Assembly (NCBI GenBank): GCA_035570275.1
Contig: DATMNI010000275.1
Coordinates: 1 to 5,735, forward strand
Direction: 5' to 3'
DNA: 5,735 nt
Source of the DNA: DATMNI01 sp035570275
Lineage (GTDB): Bacteria > Acidobacteriota > Terriglobia > Bryobacterales > Bryobacteraceae
Shown here: one piece after another, positions 5,005 through 5,735 of the stretch
How positions within the stretch are numbered: position 1 is the stretch's first letter
Layout: each line of letters starts with the position of its first letter
Notes under the pieces: generated by a model
What the model was told of the DNA's origin: nothing
The model's input: the letters and a program-made list of their open reading frames with translations, nothing else
Databases searched by the model: none
Position numbers and translations under genes: made by a program

Positions 5005-5034
5005 TTGCGGCGGACCCTGCTCTCCTAGTATGCT
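5005..5034 (+). promoter_or_regulatory. sigma-70-type promoter for the tRNA-Tyr/tRNA-Thr/tuf cluster
   Basis: TTGCGG at 5005-5010 and TATGCT at 5029-5034 are 18 bp apart. Both are extended in the same way as the rpmB promoter (AGTTGCGG and GTATRCT, 25 bases from first base to first base in each). Predicted start is near 5041, about 54 bases before the tRNA-Tyr gene, so the 5' leader must be removed by RNase P. A TATAGT at 5035-5040 is another -10-like hexamer but is 24 bp from the -35. Confidence 0.65.
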
Positions 5035-5094
5035 TATAGTTCCCCCGTAATGTGAAATCTCGCTTTGGGTGGGAGCACTGCGGGTGAATGGGCC

Positions 5095-5182
5095 GGACGG
5101 GTGGCCGAGCGGTTAATGGCAACAGGCTGTAAACCTGTCGCTCCTTGGAGCTACGGAGGTTCGAATCCTCCCCCGTCCACCA
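5095..5182 (+). tRNA. tRNA-Tyr (anticodon GTA)
   Basis: A complete 88-base class II tRNA with the CCA end encoded (5180-5182). The acceptor stem is GGACGGG (5095-5101) with CCCGTCC (5172-5178), discriminator A5179. The anticodon stem ACAGG/CCTGT (5122-5126, 5134-5138) encloses loop CTGTAAA with GTA at 5129-5131. The long variable arm (about 5139-5153), as expected for bacterial tRNA-Tyr, and the T-arm GGAGG-TTCGAAT-CCTCC are clear. It is the first gene of the tRNA-tuf cluster. Confidence 0.97.
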
Positions 5183-5276
5183 GGTATTCTTGTACACTGT
5201 GATAAGGATCAGGCTTTTTGGCGGTCTCCTGTTTAGCGACTGGAAGTCATCAGTAGGGGAGGGGCCATGTCCACGG

Positions 5277-5345
<69 letters not shown>

Positions 5346-5352
<7 letters not shown>

Positions 5353-5381
5353 GAATTTGAGTCTGGGGCTTCAGAATTTGA
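5346..5381 (+). repeat. 15-bp direct repeat copying the tRNA-Thr 3' end
   Basis: GGCTCCAGAATTTGA (5346-5360) and GGCTTCAGAATTTGA (5367-5381) differ at one base and lie 21 bases apart. The first copy contains the last seven bases of tRNA-Thr including CCA. It could be a small tandem duplication of the tRNA 3' flank or a remnant of an insertion site, but no integrase or element is visible. Confidence 0.6.
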
Positions 5382-5409
5382 ATCAGGCGGTTCCGGTGCA
5401 GCCTCCGAT

Positions 5410-5462
5410 CTGGTTGTGTAAACCTGGTTGTGTCAACCTGGTTGTGTCAACTTGGTACAAAC
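5410..5462 (+). repeat. 14-bp tandem repeat with internal dyad, three copies plus a degenerate one, in the tuf leader
   Basis: CTGGTTGTGTAAAC (5410-5423), CTGGTTGTGTCAAC (5424-5437) and the same again (5438-5451) are exact tandem units; a shortened TTGGTACAAAC (5452-5462) follows. The second and third units each contain GTTG-TGT-CAAC, a perfect inverted repeat with a 3-base centre. The block lies between tRNA-Thr and tuf and lacks a good promoter reading. It may be an operator array, an RNA processing region, or a neutral expansion. Confidence 0.8.
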
Positions 5463-5556
5463 CTGGTCGCTCAGACACGGACGGACACCGGTTTTGAATG
5501 TTCCACAGTTTCATCCGCGGGGCGGCCTACCCGGCGGCCGGCGGACCTCCTGTAAC

Positions 5557-5579
5557 GAAATCCGTACAGAAATCCGTAC
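5557..5579 (+). repeat. 11-bp direct repeat just upstream of tuf
   Basis: GAAATCCGTAC occurs at 5557-5567 and 5569-5579, a 12-base period, ending five bases before the AAGG (5584-5587) that serves as tuf ribosome binding site. A role in leader structure or translation is possible but nothing in the sequence proves it. Confidence 0.6.
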
Positions 5580-5594
5580 CGAGAAGGCACTAGC

Positions 5595-5735
5595 ATGGGA
5601 AAAGAAAAATTCGATCGCAGTAAGCCGCACATCAATATTGGTACGATCGGGCACATCGATCACGGCAAGACTACCCTGACTGCGGCGATCACGAAGGTGT
5701 TGGCCAAGCACAATCCGAAGAACAAGTTCCGGAGC
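5595..5735 (+). CDS. tuf: Translation elongation factor Tu, N-terminal 47 codons (runs off the window)
   Basis: Translation begins MGKEKFDRSKPHINIGTIGH and continues to the P-loop GHIDHGKTT (19-27), the GTP-binding G1 motif of EF-Tu, which brings aminoacyl-tRNA to the ribosome. Isoleucine replaces the usual valine in GHVDHGKT; I recall this in Acidobacteriota EF-Tu. The last visible residues NPKNKFRS lead into the region before switch I. ATG at 5595 is set by the family start and by AAGG (5584-5587) seven bases upstream. The gene follows tRNA-Tyr and tRNA-Thr on the same strand, so it is likely read from the promoter at 5005-5034, with the tRNAs cut out of the shared transcript. No separate tuf promoter is convincing in the 242-base leader. 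Confidence 0.97.
   Translation, partial: MGKEKFDRSKPHINIGTIGHIDHGKTTLTAAITKVLAKHNPKNKFRS

Noticed and set aside
4913..5197. 94-codon - strand open frame across the tRNA-Tyr gene
   Set aside because: Its N-terminus is the typical false translation of an antisense tRNA; the tRNA explains the sequence.
5428..5461. Possible tuf promoter in the repeat block (TTGTGT with TACAAA)
   Set aside because: The spacer is 22 bp and the -10 is weak; the upstream tRNA promoter suffices.

Overview
The window (5,735 bases, GC-rich, no mobile-element signature seen) looks like chromosomal DNA of a free-living bacterium, most likely an Acidobacteriota member of the Solibacter/Bryobacter type. The grounds are the N-terminus of EF-Tu (GHIDHGKT in place of the usual GHVDHGKT, and a KEKFDRSKPH start), the abundance of sigma-54 machinery, and heptad-type intergenic repeats. 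This assignment is inference from recalled family patterns, not from a search.

Region 1 (1-2059, + strand) is a compact modification cassette. It starts with the 28-residue tail of an upstream gene built from a Gly/Ala/Lys tandem repeat (stop at 85-87). Fifteen bases later comes a YcaO-domain cyclodehydratase-like enzyme (103-1416), and overlapping it by 11 bases a TfuA-like protein (1406-2059). YcaO-TfuA pairs are known to install backbone thioamides (methyl-coenzyme M reductase thioglycine, thiovarsolins, thioviridamide group). The repeat-bearing upstream product is therefore a candidate substrate, though its main part lies outside the window.

Region 2 (2060-2460) holds rpmB (L28, zinc-ribbon type) under its own sigma-70-like promoter. 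It is followed by an intergenic block of TCAGCNN/GCTGANN heptads in opposite orientations, which can fold into a long hairpin between the convergent ends of rpmB and the next gene.

Region 3 (2461-4956) is a divergent regulatory unit. On the - strand lies a GAF/AAA+/Fis-HTH sigma-54 activator-type protein with an NKFDE-like cyclic-nucleotide signature in its GAF domain and an unusual GVATGV in place of GAFTGA. On the + strand lies an OsmC/Ohr-family thiol peroxidase. The 450-base gap between them carries a good sigma-54 promoter match facing osmC, inverted repeats at enhancer-like distance upstream of it, helically phased TTTGACA repeats, several hairpins, and a probable - strand intrinsic terminator that may end a small RNA. 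The simplest reading is that the activator senses a small molecule and switches on the peroxidase; this is inference.

Region 4 (4957-5735) is a translation cluster in the classic order tRNA-Tyr(GTA), tRNA-Thr(GGT), tuf (first 47 codons only). It starts from a promoter whose elements and spacing match the rpmB promoter. The tRNA-Thr to tuf leader (about 240 bases) contains three sets of short direct repeats, including a 14-bp unit present three times that carries a GTTG-N3-CAAC dyad.
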